A stretch of DNA of 64,000 nucleotides from positions 1-64,000 of the forward strand of contig NZ_JOBF01000006.1 of NCBI RefSeq assembly GCF_000718635.1. Direction: 5' to 3'. Shown here one piece after another: positions 62,613-64,000 of the stretch (position 1 is its first letter; each line of letters opens with the position of its first letter). The DNA comes from Streptomyces varsoviensis (GTDB lineage: Bacteria > Actinomycetota > Actinomycetes > Streptomycetales > Streptomycetaceae). Position numbers and translations under genes: made by a program. The notes beneath the pieces are model-generated. The model saw only the letters and a program-made list of their open reading frames with translations, had not been told where the DNA came from and made no database searches.

Positions 62613-63440
62613 CTACGGGTGAGGGTGGCGGCGGCGAGGCGGGATCGTGGTGGCGGTGATGCCGAGCGCCAGCGCGCCCGTCGCCAGCGCCAGGAGCAGC
62701 GGGGCGTTCCCCGGCCCTGTCTCGGCCAGGGTCGCCGCCGGGTGCGACGGCTTGGCGGTGACCGTCACGGCGTCGGCGCCCGGCGCGTCCGCCGGGTCCT
62801 CGATGTCCGTGCGGATCGGGGCCGCGTCGTTCTCCGGATGTGGATCGCGGGGCGCGTCCTCGCGGTCCAGGACGCGGATCTCCCCCTCCGCGCCCTCGAC
62901 CTTCTTGTCGATACGGACGTCGAAGCGGAGCGTATCCGTGTCGCCGGGCCACAGCGGGGCTCCGATGGCGCATACGTACGTCCGCGCGCCCTTCACCCCG
63001 CAGGAACCGGCGCCGGAGGTGATGGTGGTGCCCTCCGGCGGCGTGACCTCGTACGCGTCCGCGCCGCGCCCCGTCCTGCCGTCGAGGCGCGCCACGCCCG
63101 GCCCGGCGTTTCTGACGCCCAGTTCGACGGGGACGGTCTGCCCGACCCGGCCCGCGACGACGTGCCCGACCGCCTGGTAGTCGACGGTCGCGTACGCGCC
63201 GGGGCCCCGTTCCGGCGGGCGGACACCGGGCGAACGGACGACGTCGTGAACGCGGGTGGCATCGGGGACGCGGACGGTGCCGGGGGCGTCCGCGATGTCG
63301 GGGGCGCCCGCGGCGTCGGTGGCGCCCGCGGCGTCGGTGGCGCCCGCGGCGTCGGCCTGGCCCATCGCCAGGACCGCTCCGGCCGCCGCCGTCGCCGCCA
63401 CGGCCACCGCCGCGCGGCATAACTTCCGCTTCACGCCCAT
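62613..63440 (-). CDS. LAETG cell-wall-anchored protein (sortase E type)
   Basis: The 275-residue precursor has a signal peptide (about 1-31), then an AGATDAAGATDAAGAP repeat, then a beta-rich domain with two cysteines (SCGVKGARTYVCAIGA), an acidic part and the sorting signal LAETG near residue 239 followed by a hydrophobic helix (APLLLALATGALALGITATT) and a basic tail (RRRHPHP). Streptomyces class E sortases use LAxTG, as in long chaplins, so covalent wall anchoring is likely. ATG at 63440; no sortase gene is adjacent. Confidence 0.86.
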   Translation of the reverse strand: MGVKRKLCRAAVAVAATAAAGAVLAMGQADAAGATDAAGATDAAGAPDIADAPGTVRVPDATRVHDVVRSPGVRPPERGPGAYATVDYQAVGHVVAGRVGQTVPVELGVRNAGPGVARLDGRTGRGADAYEVTPPEGTTITSGAGSCGVKGARTYVCAIGAPLWPGDTDTLRFDVRIDKKVEGAEGEIRVLDREDAPRDPHPENDAAPIRTDIEDPADAPGADAVTVTAKPSHPAATLAETGPGNAPLLLALATGALALGITATTIPPRRRHPHP

Positions 63441-63557
63441 ACGTCCCACGCTCCTCGCCCGCTCCCGCAACTCCCCCCGCCCGCAGGACCGTTCACGCGC
63501 CGAGCGGGTTGCCCGGCCGGGCCCGCCGGGGCCCGACCAAGATCGACGGGGACGATG

Positions 63558-64000
63558 TTAAGCGCGTGCGACGTTGCGTTCGTAGACGAGCCGCAGCCCG
63601 ATGAGCGTGAGCCACGGTTCGTGCTCGTCGATGACCGACGACTCGCCGAGCACCATCGGCGAGAGGCCGCCCGTCGCGATGACGGTGACGTCCTCCGGGT
63701 CGTCGGCCAGCTCGGCCGCCATGCGCGTGACGACGCCGTCGACCTGGCCGGCGAAGCCGTAGAGGATGCCGGACTGCATCGCCTCGACGGTGTTCTTGCC
63801 GATGACGCTGCGCGGCCGGGCAAGTTCGATCTTGCGGAGCTGGGCGCCCTTGACGCCCAGCGCCTCCACGGAGATCTCGATGCCGGGCGCGATGACGCCG
63901 CCCGCGTACTCGCCGCGCGCGCTGACGGCGTCGAAGGTGGTGGCCGTGCCGAAGTCCACGACGACACAGGGCCCGCCGTACAGCTCGACGGCCGCGACCG
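63558..64000 (-). CDS. coaX: Type III pantothenate kinase, 3' part
   Basis: First enzyme of CoA synthesis from pantothenate. Only the C-terminal 147 codons lie in the window; the 5' end is beyond base 64000. Visible parts: VVDFGTATTFDAVSA, GEYAGGVIAPGIEISVEALG, SVIGKNTVEAMQSGILYGFA, TVIATGGLSPMVLGESSVID, LIGLRLVYERN. These are the phosphate and pantothenate binding regions of the ASKHA-fold type III enzyme. Confidence 0.95.
   Translation of the reverse strand, partial: VAAVELYGGPCVVVDFGTATTFDAVSARGEYAGGVIAPGIEISVEALGVKGAQLRKIELARPRSVIGKNTVEAMQSGILYGFAGQVDGVVTRMAAELADDPEDVTVIATGGLSPMVLGESSVIDEHEPWLTLIGLRLVYERNVARA

Overview
The window is chromosomal DNA of a Streptomyces (or a very close actinomycete). 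It is very GC-rich throughout and dense with genes whose starts are often GTG. It carries actinomycete landmarks in a familiar order: radA-disA, the sigE-cseA-cseB-cseC envelope-stress operon, clpC and lsr2. No tRNA, rRNA, integrase, transposase or CRISPR array was seen.

Layout. 0-7 kb: proC, a SulP anion transporter, small membrane and SH3 proteins, and two intergenic repeat fields. 7-13.5 kb: a membrane Ser/Thr kinase with a beta-propeller sensor, then an MmyB-type regulator divergent from an MBL hydrolase-carboxylesterase pair. 13.5-22 kb: ilvD, a TetR/sugar-isomerase/Ppx-GppA gene set, a Cys/Trp-rich unknown, a 122-bp tandem repeat field and a sigma-like/zinc-finger/TM/BACON fusion protein. 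22-31 kb: radA, disA (c-di-AMP), a PDR/VanB reductase-PPOX operon with its TetR, a 72-bp repeat field and mutY. 31-35 kb: sigE-cseABC. 35-41 kb: two MFS exporters, each divergent from its likely regulator (CGNR and TetR) across clear palindromes, and an M23 peptidase. 41-47 kb: an accessory block with a NACHT-LRR STAND ATPase beside an RsbW-like ATPase, an Scr1-type XRE regulator and two DUF397 genes. 47-55 kb: acetyltransferase, SDR and its MmyB regulator, a TioE-like MerR divergent from an erythromycin-esterase homologue, and an ABC-F protein behind a long leader with a tiny MRFFFV-ending peptide. 55-64 kb: clpC, an SCO3374-family gene, lsr2, an acetyltransferase, a BlaI-type repressor, a 59-aa membrane protein, a 28-bp repeat field, an LAETG wall protein and the 3' part of coaX.

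How the genes work together. The core functions are amino-acid synthesis (proC, ilvD), CoA (coaX), DNA repair and c-di-AMP signalling (radA, disA, mutY), envelope stress sensing and protein quality control. Between them sit many small 'regulator facing enzyme or pump' modules for small-molecule detoxification. The most interesting candidates for undescribed biology are the NACHT-LRR block, the sigma/anti-sigma/BACON fusion and the leader-controlled ABC-F. Two broader patterns also stand out: a different tandem repeat family in each of several long intergenic gaps, and in-frame minisatellites in at least ten genes.

Limits: product names rest on motifs and family knowledge recalled from memory; no searches were run. 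Starts were chosen by ribosome-binding site, overlap and known family N-termini, and are stated where they matter.
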